Shown here: positions 11,234-23,518 of the stretch, one piece after another | Layout of the letters: every line of letters starts with the position of its first letter | Numbering within the stretch: position 1 is the stretch's first letter | Origin: Calliphora vicina | Taxonomy: Eukaryota > Arthropoda > Insecta > Diptera > Calliphoridae | NCBI RefSeq assembly: GCF_958450345.1 | Contig: NC_088781.1 | Location: 55,072,315 to 55,136,314, forward strand | Length of the DNA: 64,000 bases | Direction: 5' to 3' | The notes under the pieces: model-generated | Told to the model about the DNA's origin: nothing | The model's input: only the letters and a program-made list of their open reading frames with translations | Databases searched by the model: none | Program-made: the position numbers and the translations under genes

Positions 11234-11239
11234 AATGTT

Positions 11240-11774
11240 AGAGTCTTAAGCCGATATCTAACCGCACTTAATATTGGTGCTAATTCGAAACCACAGCTTC
11301 GAATTACATAATTCAAAGCTCTGGCTTAATTCACTAAAATCTTAATTTAGTATTAAAAACATGTCAGCAACTCATTCAATAATACCATTCCTAGCTAAAC
11401 AAATAATTTAGCTTCATTCAAAGGCTTTTGTTCACAGAAAAAAGTTTCAACATTTGAGTTAGTCAGTGCAAAAGTGGTTTAAGCTTGAGATAGGAAGTAT
11501 GAAAATAATGGGTTTGTGTAATTCAATGAATTTTACATGAATGCACATGAAAGTATTTATAGTTGATTTGTATACTACTTTGAAGTAGTTTATTTTGGAA
11601 TGAAATCTTATTTATTGAACAGTCGCGTGGTGTAAGCGACTTTTTCATTTATAGTACTACAATAATTACACTGTGCTAGTTGAAAAAACTGTCAAGAATA
11701 AACCGTGTTTTAGGTTAGCTCTTGTTTTTGAGATATACCGTTATTTCGAAAATGGAGAAGGTTTCACAACATAC
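11240..11774. repeat. Rest of unit A upstream flank, then a second dispersed repeat
   Basis: 11240-11480 continues the A/D-conserved region (compare 45920-46110). 11580-11774 ('acactgtgctagttgaaaaaact', 'cgaaaatggagaagg') matches 55350-55432 and resumes at 13351-13440 beyond two insertions. No gene seen. Confidence 0.55.
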
Positions 11775-13062
11775 TAGGGTATTCGAATTATTCGATTTTT
11801 CTCTTGTTCGAATAAAACGAATAACTGGAATAAGAGATTTTAACTTGTTCGAATAATTCGATCACACATTTAAAATTAATCGAATTATTCGAATAATTTA
11901 ATTTTTTTTTTAAAAAGTAAAGAATGAAGTTTTAATGTCGATTTTTTAATATTTTATTGTTAATGAAAAACAAAAAAAAAATAACGTTAAATAAAGTTAA
12001 CAATTCAAGTATTGATAATGTTAAAAAGCATTCGAAAACAAAGTCCATCATTAAATTTTCAACAGAAATATTCTGATCAGTTTAACTCAGATTTGAGATA
12101 GTTGGACATGATCCTGAATTCAAATACAATATAAACGTTATGTCGTTCATTAATTCCGGTTTTAAATTGAGTAACTAATTCTTTAGTAAATTAATTATTC
12201 ACTATTTCTAAATTATTTATAACAAATTGTATTATACATCCAGCTCTATCAAAGTAGCCGAATCTTTGCTTAATAAAGTGATCTTGGGGAATTACACAAT
12301 AAAGGGTATCTGTCCAAAGTTTGATATCAAAGTTTGATATCGTCAGTGAATAATTTGAAGTCAGGCAGCGCATGATTGACTCATTTACAAATACGCAAAA
12401 ACTTTATTACCATGTTTGACAAAGATGTTCAATGATATTCAAAATCATGTATAAGACGAACTCCATGCTTTTCTTGCAACAAAACGTTAGTTTGCAATAT
12501 TTGTGTTTGTCATCCGATTTATTAAATATTTTGCAACACTTACGTACGCGGTTAATAATATCACTTATATACATACATATATTTTAACATCATGGCCTTC
12601 ATCTATTTCAATGTAATCATTATAAATGTCATCCTCAATATCACTTTCGACGACCGTTTCAAAATCACATTCTCCATCACATTCAACTCCTCTTTAATCT
12701 AAGTTAATATTGTGATTATTAATTGCGATTCTTCTAATATTTTGCCAGCTAAATAATAAATATTTTATTCCGTAACTTTTATTTTCATTGGTTAAAGTCC
12801 TAAGTTAAAAATTTTGAAAGATTTGTTTTTAGATTTCTAACTTCTTGCAGTAATATTTATACATATATGAAGTTATGAAAAATTTTAAGCAATTTAATAA
12901 ATTTAAATATATTTGAACATTTATTCGTTTTATTCGATTATTCTACATAAAATTGTTCGAATTATTCGTTATTCGAAAATGGCCATTTTTAAATTGTTCG
13001 AATAATTATTCGTAAGAAATTATTCGATTAATCGAACGATCATTAGTCGAGCGAATACCCTA
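11775..13062 (-). mobile_element. hAT transposon, full-length but degenerate, copy 1
   Basis: The ends are TAGGGTATTCGAATTATTCG and ...GCGAATACCCTA, with an exact 8-bp TSD CAACATAC at 11767-11774 and 13063-13070. The interior is related to hAT transposase sequence read on the minus strand (for example LWTDTLYCVIPQDHFIKQRF within 12191-12373) but is interrupted by stops. Five further copies occur at 18665-19630, 38412-38984, 52462-53680, 55529-57667 and from 63361. Confidence 0.9.
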
Positions 13063-13069
13063 CAACATA

Positions 13070-13347
13070 CCCAATAAGCCTTTTTACTAGAACTCAAGTT
13101 GAAAGCATGTGTAAATCAAGCCTTGAATTATAATTAAGCAATTGAATTACAGTTGTATTATACTTTATTTTAATAGCATTCTCCAGTAAAAAGGAAACAT
13201 AAATCCAAGTCATATGTTTTTTGTTTGATTAATATTTAATTTTTCAAATATTTTTCAAGTTTAAAACATAATTACATTTGCATTCAAATTCCAACAAAAT
13301 GTTCAAGTGCTTGAATTTTTGGGTGTTTGGTGCTTACTGGGTACTAT
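13070..13347. mobile_element. About 280-bp MITE, ends CCCAATAAGC/GCTTACTGGG, copy 1
   Basis: Homologous along its length to 18167-18431, with inverted termini CCCARTAAGC. Inserted right next to the hAT copy. The related DNA at 55425-55450 lacks both. A TA duplication is possible (TA at 13068-13069 and 13348-13349), which would suit Tc1/mariner elements, but it overlaps the hAT TSD. Confidence 0.65.
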
Positions 13348-13954
13348 ATTCGAGTAACTCAAAAACGGTTTAGCTTATTGAATATACTAAAAAACGAAAT
13401 TCCGCAAATAAAATTAATTTGCGCAGTCGTTTTATTCTAAAAAAATACAGCTACGCTGTTAAATTTTTCTACGCACATAGAAAACCAAATTACTAACAAA
13501 ACAAGCCCTAAATGATTAAAATCTGTACACAATGGTGTTAAATATAAAACAATATTAAAAATGGTGGGAACGTCACATAAAATAAATTATTTGGTTGTTT
13601 AGTCAATTAAAGATTATTTGGAAAATTTTAGATGGCGAATGTTTCCAAAAATGCATCTGAAAATTGCATTTGCATCATGAATGCATTTTCTGCGAACATA
13701 TATTTTGTTGAGTTATGTAGTCTAGAGGACATTATTATCTTTTAAATTCATTTTATATGAATAAAATCCGATATCATACACAATAAATACTACAATTTTT
13801 TTAATTTTAATAAGATATAATACTACACCAAAGACCTCTAAATAGTATGTGTTTACCATCGGATCTACACCGGAAGACCCAAGGTCGATTTGTTTGTGAT
13901 GTATTATGGAATTCATGATAAACATATGGGGGATTTCACGTCAAGCGAACTAAC
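13348..13954. other. AT-rich stretch without recognised gene
   Basis: 13353-13440 is the continuation of the repeat broken at 11774. The rest shows only short, low-complexity open frames and no recognisable element. Confidence 0.4.
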
Positions 13955-14515
13955 TTTTAAAATCCCACTAAGAAACCAAAAATCTCTTAAAGGAATAGAC
14001 CTAAGCTTTCTTTTGAGCAAACAAATTTTAAAAGGGCACCTTTTGGAAAAAAAATTCGATTTTCCAAAAAAAAAATCAAAAATTGTATATCTTGAGTTAC
14101 AAAACATTTATTTTGCTATATATCCCACCCGCATCCCACTAAGCGACCAAAAAGGTCTTATAGGAATAGACCCAAGCTAGAGCTAGAGAAAAGTTAGATT
14201 TTGCCAAAAAAAAGTCAAAAATTGCATGTTTATTTATTTAGATAGATATCGAACTAGCATCCAGAAAAATAAAATTAAAAAAGGTTCAATTTTGAAAAAA
14301 AAGTTTTTGATTTTCCAATAAAAGTCAAAAATTGCATGTTTTGAGTAACAAAACATTTATTTTGATAGATATCGAACTCGCATCCCACTAAGCGACTAAA
14401 TATGTCTTAAAGGAAAATATCTAAGCTTTATTTTAAGAGAAAAAAGGGCCCATTTTAAAAAAAAGTCAAAAATGTTTTTGATTTCGGAAAAAAAATATTA
14501 AATTTTTTTTATTTT
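13955..14515. repeat. Decayed tandem repeat
   Basis: The phrase 'atcccactaagcgaccaaa' plus 'ttaaaggaatagacctaagct', and then a block of the type 'ttttccaaaaaaaagtcaaaaattg', recurs three to four times, starting near 13962, 14131 and 14381, with uneven spacing. Non-coding. Confidence 0.55.
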
Positions 14516-16031
14516 TTTTTTAATTTTTTTTTGAAAAATTGGAGAAATAGCTATCTAAAGCATGATAAAAATATAGAAGGTAGTGTCCATAGACAATAAC
14601 TAGATAGGTAACTGAGAGCCAAAAACCTAAGTCTGTTGTCAAAAACCTAATTCATGAGAATGTATTGCATGTATTTTGTTATTGTATCACCCGTATGTGT
14701 GAAAAGAGATTAATTTTTCAATATATATTATTCTCTTCTTCCGTTCTATGTGTTTATTCTATGGTAGTTTCAATCAAAATTTTTTTTTCAAATAAGGTTT
14801 TTTGAAGTTTCCTTATTTTGTGAGCATTATAAAAAGCGTTGCCACAATCCTAAAAATGATTTTTATTTTAGAGAATTTTTTTACAAAAAATGTGTAATTT
14901 ATAATTTAGTATTTAAATAAAAATGTATACAGCCACTGTTGTCGTTTGTTAGGTAATGTAGGGACTTTAAAAAAATTTACATTTGAATTTTTGCAAAAAT
15001 ATTTGATATTTTCGCAGTTGGGGAAAATGCAACTCATGTTTGTTAAATCTTAAAATAATGTTCACAAATTAGCTTTGAAATATTTGAAAATGAAAATCTT
15101 ACCTTTGATCCCAATTTGCTAGTAAATATTTGTTATATTTTTTTAATATTTTTCAAATTAATGAAAATTATGTATTAATTGTTTCACAAACTTCAAAGAA
15201 TATATGGGAAAATTTTTAATTAATATGGTATTACTATTTTAACGAAAACGTCAAAATCCTTAAGCATGTCAGACGTAGAATTTTAAAAAATAAGGAGAGA
15301 ATGAAACTACCTTCTATTTTTCTACTATGGTCTAAAGTATTTGGGACACATATTGTTAAGAGTAATAATTAAAATTTATTTAACAATGTTATTTAAAAAC
15401 GACGTCTAAATCCCACATATGTTAATTTTTTAGATAGTAGTTTTTACAAGTTTAAGCAGTTTTTACAAGTTGAAGTTTCATTGATTCCAGCAGTGAAATA
15501 AACTTGTCTTGTCCAAGCTTAACCTTTGTGTAGAAACATTCAATAATTTATACGATTTTTCAAGAATTATTTTTTATAATTTACTTGATTAAAAAAACAT
15601 TTTGTAAATTTCATTTTCAAAAATCGTAAAAGTTTAAAAATAATTTATTTTTGTTCACATACATATGTACGTACAACACGTTTGGTGTTTAAATCTTTTG
15701 TTTCACCCGATTAATTTTTCTTGTTTTGGACAACATTATTCGCCAAAGTTTTTTTGTCCTTATTTGATAAACACATATTTAACTATTTTTGGCTCATAAA
15801 TTTTAAAATCTCCCTGCATTTTCTTGCGTTATATCAGAACTTATACGTTTGATTTTTCTCTTTTTCGATTTTATTTTTGCGTGTTTTAAACAAAATTAAA
15901 AAAGACAAATTATTTATTAATTTTAATTTTAAAAACTATGTATTTGCATGAACAAACCATAACTTTTTGATATTTATTTAAATTGAAAACTATATTTCTC
16001 TTATTAAAAAAATTCTAAGAAATAAATAGTA
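14516..16031. other. AT-rich intergenic DNA with a MITE fragment
   Basis: 14615-14765 resembles the CATAGAG-type hAT MITEs ('aaaaacctaattcatgagaatg', 'cgttctatgtg'). Otherwise I see no gene, long repeat or structure. Confidence 0.4.
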
Positions 16032-16684
16032 CACAGAAAAAGGTTTCAACATAAATATTATGATTTGATTTCATTGATTTCAATTTATACACAGAAAAAA
16101 GAAATTCATAATTGGAATGAATTTTGTAATAAATATTATTAATCGAACTTGACTTTTTTTTCCCAAACTTATTTCATTCAAAATAAGAACATGTTCATAA
16201 ATATTATAAAATTTTACATGACGAAAATTTTTGCTTTTTTACTTAATTTTTTAATAAATTGCATTATAATTGTATTATATAATGAATTAGTGCAAGAATA
16301 TTTGCATAATAGCCATATATTGGCCAATATTTTAAGATAAAAAGGAGAATATCTGAAACTTAAAAATTATCATTAAACATAATAAAACATTCATAAATAT
16401 AAAAGCATTTCATCCTCTTAAATCAATTTAATCATTTTCGCGCTTTTTATATCATTTTGTAGCTGAAAATCATAAAAAAAACTAAAAATTTTCCATGAAA
16501 AATTTCAAACATTTTTGAACAACATAAAAATAAAAATGAAATTATATTTTTCAAGCCTTCTAGATTTTATTTCAAAACATAAAATATTAAAAAATCATAC
16601 TATTTAAGAAATTATTTATAAATGTTATGAATTGAAATCAATGAATTCGAATCATAATATTTATGTTGAAACTTTTTTCTGTGT
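16032..16684. mobile_element. Foldback MITE with CACAGAAAAAGGTTTCAAC ends
   Basis: The segment 16032-16080 pairs with 16620-16684 inverted (GTTTCAACATAAATATTATG type arms). The termini CACAGAAAAA/TTTTTCTGTG are shared with the foldback elements at 24416-24905 and 26285-26720. Confidence 0.65.
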
Positions 16685-16869
16685 ATAATTTATAAATAAT
16701 TTCTTTAATAGTATGATTTTTTCATATTTTATGTTTTCAAATCAAATCTAAAAGCATAGGGTAACATAGAGACGAGACGTAATTGTCAAAAATTATCACT
16801 TTTGAATTTTAAATTTGTATAGCATTTCCTATATTATCCACTAATTTTGTTTCTATAACACTTAATATT

Positions 16870-18160
16870 TAATAAGTTATCACATAACCGATAAAAACCG
16901 AAGCCGATCGGTATTAAATTTTTTAAAACCGAAACAGCAGTTTTGAAATTCTTTGGTTTTTTGGTAACTCTAGGTTCATTATTACAGAAAATTCAAAAAG
17001 TACCATTAGAATAAAGAAATAGTACCAAAAAGTCTACCCCTAGAATTATCTCTCACTTAGGACCATATACGCTTAATTTCATGTTTCTAAGTCCATTGTT
17101 ATAGAAAATTCAAAAAGTACTATTAGAAGAATAAAAAGTACCAATAGTTCAGTTCTCACATTTTGGTACCTAAATATTATCCCCTATTCCTAACACTAAC
17201 TTCACTCAGATACATATCAGATAACTTTAATGTCGATAAGTGAAATAATTTAAAATATTAAAAAGGTACCATAAGGAGAAAAGTACCAATTTCAAGTATG
17301 AATTTTAAAAATTTTCCATTTTTCCAAAATTGTTTATGCTACAGACATATCTCAAACGATTAAAATCTGTGTTAATGTGTCCAAGAAGAAATATGTTTTA
17401 AAAAAGTACCAAACTGTTTACCCGTATTTGGCCCAATATACACCTTTTCACTCGAGTTCCAAATAAAACCCTGCTAGTTAATTGTTGTATGAATACAGGA
17501 ACCAATGTTAAAAAAATTATCAAAATTGACTTAATAATTTCAAATAAAACGTATTTTCCCGATTTTATTCCCTTTTTGGTACCTTTTTTTATCCCCATGT
17601 GCGGTGGTAAAATTGTATTCAAATAAATTTCTGTATCGTGGTGGGAGTTCTTAATAAAATATTCGTATGTCTATGTCAAATTATAGAAAAACATATTTTA
17701 TGAAAAAGTACCAAAAATAAACACAATTTTTATCCCTTAAGGGTTCGAATTTCCAAAAAGTACCAAACTTATGTTTTTTTATTTTTTGATAAGTAAAGAA
17801 TACGATTTAAAATTTGTTTCTATGTTTATTGGTTTAAAAGATACATAGGGTGCCAAAAAAGTACCAAAATACAGTTTTTACTTGTTTTCTCCCCTAAAAG
17901 GTTCGAATTTCGAAAAAGTACGAAACACCTGTCAGCTTTTTTTTTAAATGGAGTAACATGCAATTTTTTGTATCTTTATTAGTTTTGAAGATATAAGGTT
18001 ACGGAATTTAACCTTTTTTACCCCCTAAACTTTCAAGTTTCCAAAAATCCCTTCTTATCGGATCGTTTTGGGTAGGAAGGAACACACAGTTAAAATTTCG
18101 TGATTCTAGCTTCAGCCGTTTGGGCTGTGCGATGATGAATCAGTCAGTCAGTAACGTTAC
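16870..18160. repeat. Region rich in AAAGTACCAAA motifs
   Basis: The motif 'aaaagtaccaaa' or close variants recurs many times over about 1 kb. The block ends with 'gattctagcttcagccgtt' and 'gaatcagtcagtcagtaacg', which looks like the end of one dispersed element. Non-coding. Class unknown. Confidence 0.45.
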
Positions 18161-18166
18161 TCTTAT

Positions 18167-18431
18167 CCCAATAAGCATTTTGTACTGGAATTCAAGTTGA
18201 AAGCAAGTGTAATTCAAGCCTTGAATTATAGTCAAGCAATTGAATTACAGATGTATTACACTTTATTTCAATACCATTCTCCAGTAAAAAGGAAACATAA
18301 ATTCAAGCCATATGTATAAATAAATTTTCAAATATTTTTCATGTCTAAAGTATAATTACATTTGCATTCAAGTCAAATTCCAACAAAATGTTCAAGTGCT
18401 TGAATTTTTGGGGCTTTGGTGCTTACTGGGA
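18167..18431. mobile_element. MITE, ends CCCAATAAGC/GCTTACTGGG, copy 2
   Basis: About 265 bp, collinear with 13070-13347, with inverted termini TCCCAATAAGC and GCTTACTGGGA. A TA on each side is possible. Confidence 0.7.
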
Positions 18432-18449
18432 TATATATCGTTACCTTAA

Positions 18450-18649
18450 TATAGAAACGCCCTAACTATTTTTTTTTTTTTTAAATTTTGTTTTTGCATA
18501 CTTCGATAGATAATTCCGTAATTATCTATCGGAATGTTACAACATTAAATCTGTATTAAAAACAAATCGCAACTACAGAACTTTAAGTTTTATTAAGTTG
18601 TTTCCTCCTCCTGTAAAGAAAGGAAAATGTTAGTTAGGGCCTTTCTATA
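18450..18649. mobile_element. 200-bp MITE with TTAA duplication
   Basis: Inverted ends TATAGAAACGCCCTAACTA and TAGTTAGGGCCTTTCTATA, flanked by TTAA at 18446-18449 and 18650-18653. The target choice suggests piggyBac mobilisation, although the ends do not start with CCC. Confidence 0.75.
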
Positions 18650-18664
18650 TTAAAGTAGAGATAT

Positions 18665-19630
18665 ATAGATTGTATTATACCCTCAAGCTCTATCAACCTT
18701 GCCGAATCTTTGTCTTAAGGAATTACACAAATCTGTCCAAAGTTTGATATCATTGTCAGTGAACGTGGCTAATTTGAAGTCAGACAGTGCATGATTGACA
18801 CATTTATAAATAAGCAAAAAGTTTATTACCATGTTAGACAAAGATGTTTAACATCATGTACATTTATGACGAACTTCATGTTTTTCTTGCAACAAAACTT
18901 AATTTTGCAATATTTAGTGTTTATCATTCGATTTATTAAATATTTTGCAACACTTACGTACGCTATTTTATTTATTTTAAAAATAACGTCACTTATATTT
19001 ATTTTAAGATCATGGCCTTCGTCTATTTCAACGTAATCATTATAAATGTCATCCTCAATATCACTTTCGAAGACCGTTTCAAAATTACATTCGCCATCAC
19101 TTTCAACACCTCTTTAATCTAAGTTAATATTTTAATTATTAATAGCGATTCTGCTAATATTTCGCCAGAATATGTTCATACAACGGCCGCCACGTCATGT
19201 TTAGACCCTAAAATGTCTGTTTCAAAATCAATTCTAAAATCATTCAGCCTTTTTTTAAATAACAAATATTTTAATCCGTACCTTTTATTTTCATTGGTTC
19301 AAGTCTTAAATTAAACATTTTGAAAGACTTGTTTTTAGAATTGTAACTTCTTGCAGTAATATTTATATATTTATAGAAGGAGCTATCGGACCACTCATCT
19401 ACAATGATCGAAAAACTTCCTTTATCTTTAGTTATTTGTCGAATTTCAGAAACAATACAATTTTTGTAAGTCATTATTACTTATATAAATTTGGAATTAT
19501 GAAAAGTTTGAAGCCGTTTAATAAATTTCAATATAATAATATAATTTTCTTCGAATTATTCGTTATCCGAAAATGCTCAGTTTTAAATTATTCGATTAAT
19601 CGAACGATCATTACTCGAATGAATACCCTA
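18665..19630 (-). mobile_element. hAT transposon copy 2, left end missing
   Basis: Matches 12225-13062 and keeps the right terminus GAATACCCTA. It contains the best transposase fragment of the family, at 19271-19474. Confidence 0.85.
19271..19474 (-). pseudogene. hAT transposase fragment
   Basis: About 67 residues with IIVDEWSDSSFYKYINITA and FNLRLEP, resembling the first catalytic-Asp region of hAT transposases (DEWS/T followed by a beta-strand-rich stretch). It is cut off by stops on both sides and is not functional. Confidence 0.75.
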
Positions 19631-19757
19631 GTGCATACAATATTATATTTGTCTTGTCCAAGCTTAGACAAGACTTTTAATTTGAAAGCTAATTGAAATA
19701 TTTACTTGATTTAAAAAACAGTTTGTTAATATTATATTCTACAAGTAAGAGAGCTAT

Positions 19758-19923
19758 CAGGCCTGTCACACACTTTTTTCGGAATGGTTTCAATTCCGTG
19801 GTTTTTATTCTGATCGATTTCGTTTTAGGTTCTTCAGATTCCGTATAATTTATTAATTCCAAAAAATATTTAGTAATTCAATATTTCCACTTTCGATCGA
19901 AATGGAATTCTGTGACAGGCCTG
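19758..19923. mobile_element. MITE CAGGCCTGTCACA, copy 1
   Basis: Inverted ends CAGGCCTGTCACA/TGTGACAGGCCTG, with TAT on both sides (19755-19757, 19924-19926). A second copy with the same TAT flanks lies at 44281-44603. Confidence 0.8.
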
Positions 19924-19924
19924 T

Positions 19925-20540
19925 ATATTCGGCTGTACCGAATCTTATATACCCTTCACCAAATTATACTTAAAAATAAAAATTTTAAATATTTTTAGGT
20001 AAACAAAAATTTTTTTTCCTAAGTTGTTTTTTTTTCCTTTTTTGGAAAAAACTTTTTTGGAATTGTTTTTTTTTTAACTTTTTTAAATTTAAAATTTTTG
20101 TTTTTTCAATATTTTTTTTTTTTAATATTCAGCGAAAAAAACTTTTGGTGAAAAAAAAGTCGAGTTAAAAATTATTTTTTTCCGATTTTGACCCATTGTA
20201 GGTCCAATTTACAAGACCATAGTATATAGTATAATATACGTCGTTGCAAAGGTTTTTGAAATATCTATCATTAGATATCCATATTATCTATATTATTGAC
20301 TTAGTAAGCCAGATATAGGTCAAAAATCGATGTTATATCTCAGCCATTTTTTGGACTGATTTTCTCGATTTTAAATAGCAACCGTGTCGAAAGAATTCCG
20401 GAGATATTGATGTATGAATCGTGTATGTAAGTTATTTGGGGGCTTCGGAAAGTTGATTTCAACAGAAAGACAGACATGGCTTAATCGATTCCGCTATCTA
20501 TAAGGATCTAGAATATATACATTATATATAGATTAGAGTG
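19925..20540 (-). repeat. TATACCC-ended dispersed repeat, copy 2
   Basis: Inverted relative of 1488-2335. It lacks the piggyBac-like MITE and so gives that MITE's empty site near 19970. Confidence 0.7.
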
Positions 20541-20799
20541 ACAAGCAGATGTATGGAAAAAACATTTTGTTAAAATTTTGAAGAGTGTCGGGTGGAATAC
20601 TGTGACACTATGCCTAAAAGTTAAGTGCTGAAAATTTGAGCCAAATCGGACAACGATTTCTGGACGCGCATCGAGGTCAAAGTTCAGATATATGCAAAAA
20701 TTTTACTATTTATATGGAATAAATAGGTGAAACTCGTTAACGTTCTGCATTGTGTTCTAGAAATTAAAATCAGCCAAAAATATATAACATTTCGCTATC

Positions 20800-21490
20800 T
20801 TTTCATTAGAAATTCCAAATATTGAAAAATTTGACCTTCACGATTTAAATTTTAGTAAAGCTTTCAGACCACATTTAAAATTACCAGGACTATAATACTA
20901 TGAATAGGTTTTGCTTAAAATTTATAACATTAAGGAAATTGGGCTCATTCGCCAAAATATGGACAAAAAATTAGTTTTTCTTGAAAATCGCAAAATTTAA
21001 ATCGCAGGTGTGGAAAAACTGTAAGAGGTATTGACATAATTTTTTCATATTTTTATTCCCTATTATGATCTCAATAAATCCCAATGTGATGATCAAAAAA
21101 TTCTGAAATTTGTTTAACAAAATTTTTTAAAATTTGAAAATTGAGATCCGAAACAGCCGTTAAAAAATTTAATTTTTTTTTGACGAAGACAAAATCATAC
21201 ACAAGTAAATACGTATATATTTTAAATAAAAATTAGCTTTTATTTTAATTTTTCTCGAAATATGTTAATTTTTTTTCCTAAATTTTTTGTTCAAGTGGCC
21301 TGATACACGTTAATGGTCTGGCGAATTTTTAATAACTTTAACATTTTTTAACCAAATTTTGTCATTTATATCTCATTACAACGATAACTACGTACATATT
21401 TCGATTATTTTGCATTAAATTCGAAAAGAATTTATTTAGTAGCAAAATTTTTACAAAAACTGAAAAATTTGCATTTTTTTCCGAATTTTG
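20800..21490. mobile_element. Degraded half of the palindromic hAT-like element
   Basis: Shares long stretches with 9391-10982 ('aattccaaatattgaaaaat', 'cctgatacacgttaatgg', 'ttacaaaaactgaaaa') but has lost both termini. Confidence 0.65.
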
Positions 21491-21499
21491 GCGATAACA

Positions 21500-22075
21500 C
21501 AGTTTTTTGGTAATTTTGACCTAAAGGAGATACAGGGTTAATTTCCAAAAAAAATTTTTAATGTAATATTCATTAATCATATTTTATTGCATTGTAATTG
21601 AATTTATACATTTAATTTTAAAATTTTTTTTTATTTTTGCGAGTTTTAAGCAAAAATGTTTGAGTGTTTTAAGCAAAATCTGAAAATCATTATAAAACGA
21701 TTTTTTCCAATTTAAAAAAGACATATTATTTATTAATTTTAGTTTTAAAAAATATGTATTTGCATGTAATAAAACTTAACTTATTGATATTTAATTAAAT
21801 TTAAAAATATATTTTTCTAATTTAAAAAACTTCAAATTAGTATGAAAATTGAAGTATAATTTGTTTATCTTAAAAAAGTCATATTATAAATACAATCATA
21901 ATGATTATAACTTAAAACTAAAATATTTTTTATTTATATTATAAAAGGTACATGTTGTTTAAATTAAATTTTATATTTATTGATCTAGTAAGAATATATT
22001 ATTTAAGTCTAATGTTTTAATATATTTTCGTCACAGAATAGGTGCATGTTAGCTATTATTTATTAGAGGATTGCC
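21500..22075 (-). other. 3' flank of BEN-B
   Basis: AT-rich. The part nearest the gene is paralogous to the other BEN 3' flanks ('aggtacatgttg', 'agaataggtgcatgtta') and carries AATAAA at 22064-22059 on the minus strand, close to the stop. Confidence 0.5.
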
Positions 22076-23305
22076 TTATCCAATCAGATTTTCTTTGTTC
22101 ATTTCTCTCATTCGGGTCCGTTTATTCATTTGTAGCTTCACCATTCTGTTTTCGTCGACACATTTCGTGGCGATGGCATTACGCACTTCTTTGTCGGAAA
22201 CTTGACATTTGCGAGTTACCGCAAATATAATGTCGTCTATGACTTTGGAATCCAAACATTTTTTTAGTTGTTTGCCTTGGTCCTTAAAGGCCGGCGAAGG
22301 CTTGCCAGTCAAGACTTTCCGATCGAATATGGCCATTAGAAGTTTCCTCGTCGCAATCGAGGCAGATGTCCAATTCATATTATCATAAACCTTAGCTGGT
22401 ATCCGTGTGTCATTCGGCCCAATCGATACCATTACATTATCTGGATCGAAGGTAATGATGCTCGTATCTGCGAGTGAGGGAAAGTCTTTTGGCATTGTTG
22501 TGGTGTTTATGTTGGTAATTCGGACTTTAGCCGTCTTACGTAAACTATTGCCATAAATAATTCTTTGATCTTTTCCAACAATTTGCTGTGCTGCCAGTTT
22601 TTGTCTCTTTATGACATGATGTTCATGATGTGTTGTGACTGAAGTTGCTGGAGCCGTCTGATGTTGAATTGTAGGGGAATTGTTGACACTATTATGTTCA
22701 GTCTTAATTTCAATGTTTTCTACAGTATCCAGACAAATTTCCAAACGTCCTGAATCCCTTGAACTGTTTAAATTTAAAGACACATCATCTTCGGCCAAAT
22801 GAATGAATATCGGTTCATCCGTATCCGTACCTTCAGCTAAAATTGTATATTTCCCACTTTCGGCAGCAGCACAATTCACTTGCTTGGTAGGGTTTAGGGC
22901 ATTTACAATTTTAGGACTTACTTGTGCTGCTGTAGTAATATTGCTGCTTATATTAGCACTGCTGTTGCTTTGGTTTTTGTAACCAATATTATTTATTGGC
23001 TGACTTTGTGGTTTCTGTTGTGACAGTAATGCTGACGTTCTTGCCGATGTCGCATGTATTTGGGAGAGTAATTCTCTGTGGACCTTTAGATTTTCCTCCA
23101 GTGCCTTTACTTTTTCCTTTAATTCTCTTTCCCTTTGAGATTGCTGCTCCCTATTTTCGATTTCATGTAGGTAAGAAAATTCACTGTCGGTTGTCTGTGA
23201 CCAGGCATCAACCATTAAGGGCCGATTAATCCGCTGTCCTGGCTCTGGTATGCCTCGGAATTTGTCTGCTGATCCGACCACTACAGACATGATTGGTAAT
23301 TGAAT
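22076..23305 (-). CDS. BEN-B, main coding exon: BEN-solo protein
   Basis: Intact frame of 404 residues from Met at 23290, or 414 with the micro-exon at 25211-25225. Coiled-coil-like heptads lie at about 40-95 (REQQSQRERELKEKVKALEE), followed by a Q/N/T-rich linker with IKRQKLAAQQ and a BEN domain from about residue 282 to 386. Compared with the paralogues, five residues (ATHSM) are missing between FDRKVL and TGKPSPAF, and the following helix is changed (KQLKKCLDSKVIDDIIF). The C terminus ends NKENLIG. The most diverged member on the protein level. Whether it still binds the same DNA site is open. The exon begins after the acceptor at 23306. Confidence 0.85.
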   Translation of the reverse strand: MQLPIMSVVVGSADKFRGIPEPGQRINRPLMVDAWSQTTDSEFSYLHEIENREQQSQRERELKEKVKALEENLKVHRELLSQIHATSARTSALLSQQKPQSQPINNIGYKNQSNSSANISSNITTAAQVSPKIVNALNPTKQVNCAAAESGKYTILAEGTDTDEPIFIHLAEDDVSLNLNSSRDSGRLEICLDTVENIEIKTEHNSVNNSPTIQHQTAPATSVTTHHEHHVIKRQKLAAQQIVGKDQRIIYGNSLRKTAKVRITNINTTTMPKDFPSLADTSIITFDPDNVMVSIGPNDTRIPAKVYDNMNWTSASIATRKLLMAIFDRKVLTGKPSPAFKDQGKQLKKCLDSKVIDDIIFAVTRKCQVSDKEVRNAIATKCVDENRMVKLQMNKRTRMREMNKENLIG

Positions 23306-23518
23306 CTGTAAATAAGTAATTGAAATAAAACAAATTATTGGTATCACTAGATATTTACATAATTATTGTTAGAAGTAAGTTTAAATGTTTAAAAGCCTTC
23401 GATTCTTTGATTTTCCAATGCATGTTAATTTAATTGCTGAAACTATTAAATTTTGAATTTAGCAATTCATCCCAATAAAATAGGCATTACAAATTTGTTC
23501 GGGAAATTTAAAAAATAT

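Larger units (their letters stand above)
8377..11239 (-). mobile_element. 5'-truncated jockey-like LINE, split by a hAT-like element
   Basis: A poly-T run (8398-8409) marks the 3' end of a minus-strand LINE. Reverse-transcriptase sequence follows at 8640-9390 and 10986-11233. The LINE interrupts the conserved region upstream of BEN-A: the paralogous stretch in unit D (about 45900-45940) reads 'atcgatcgatattagagtc' with no insert. The 5' end is truncated near 11239. No clear TSD. Confidence 0.85.

Noticed and set aside
13068..13349. Firm Tc1/mariner assignment of the CCCARTAAGC MITEs from TA flanks
   Set aside because: TA fits copy 1 only with ends one base shorter than copy 2, and AT-rich flanks make a 2-bp match weak. 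Kept as tentative.
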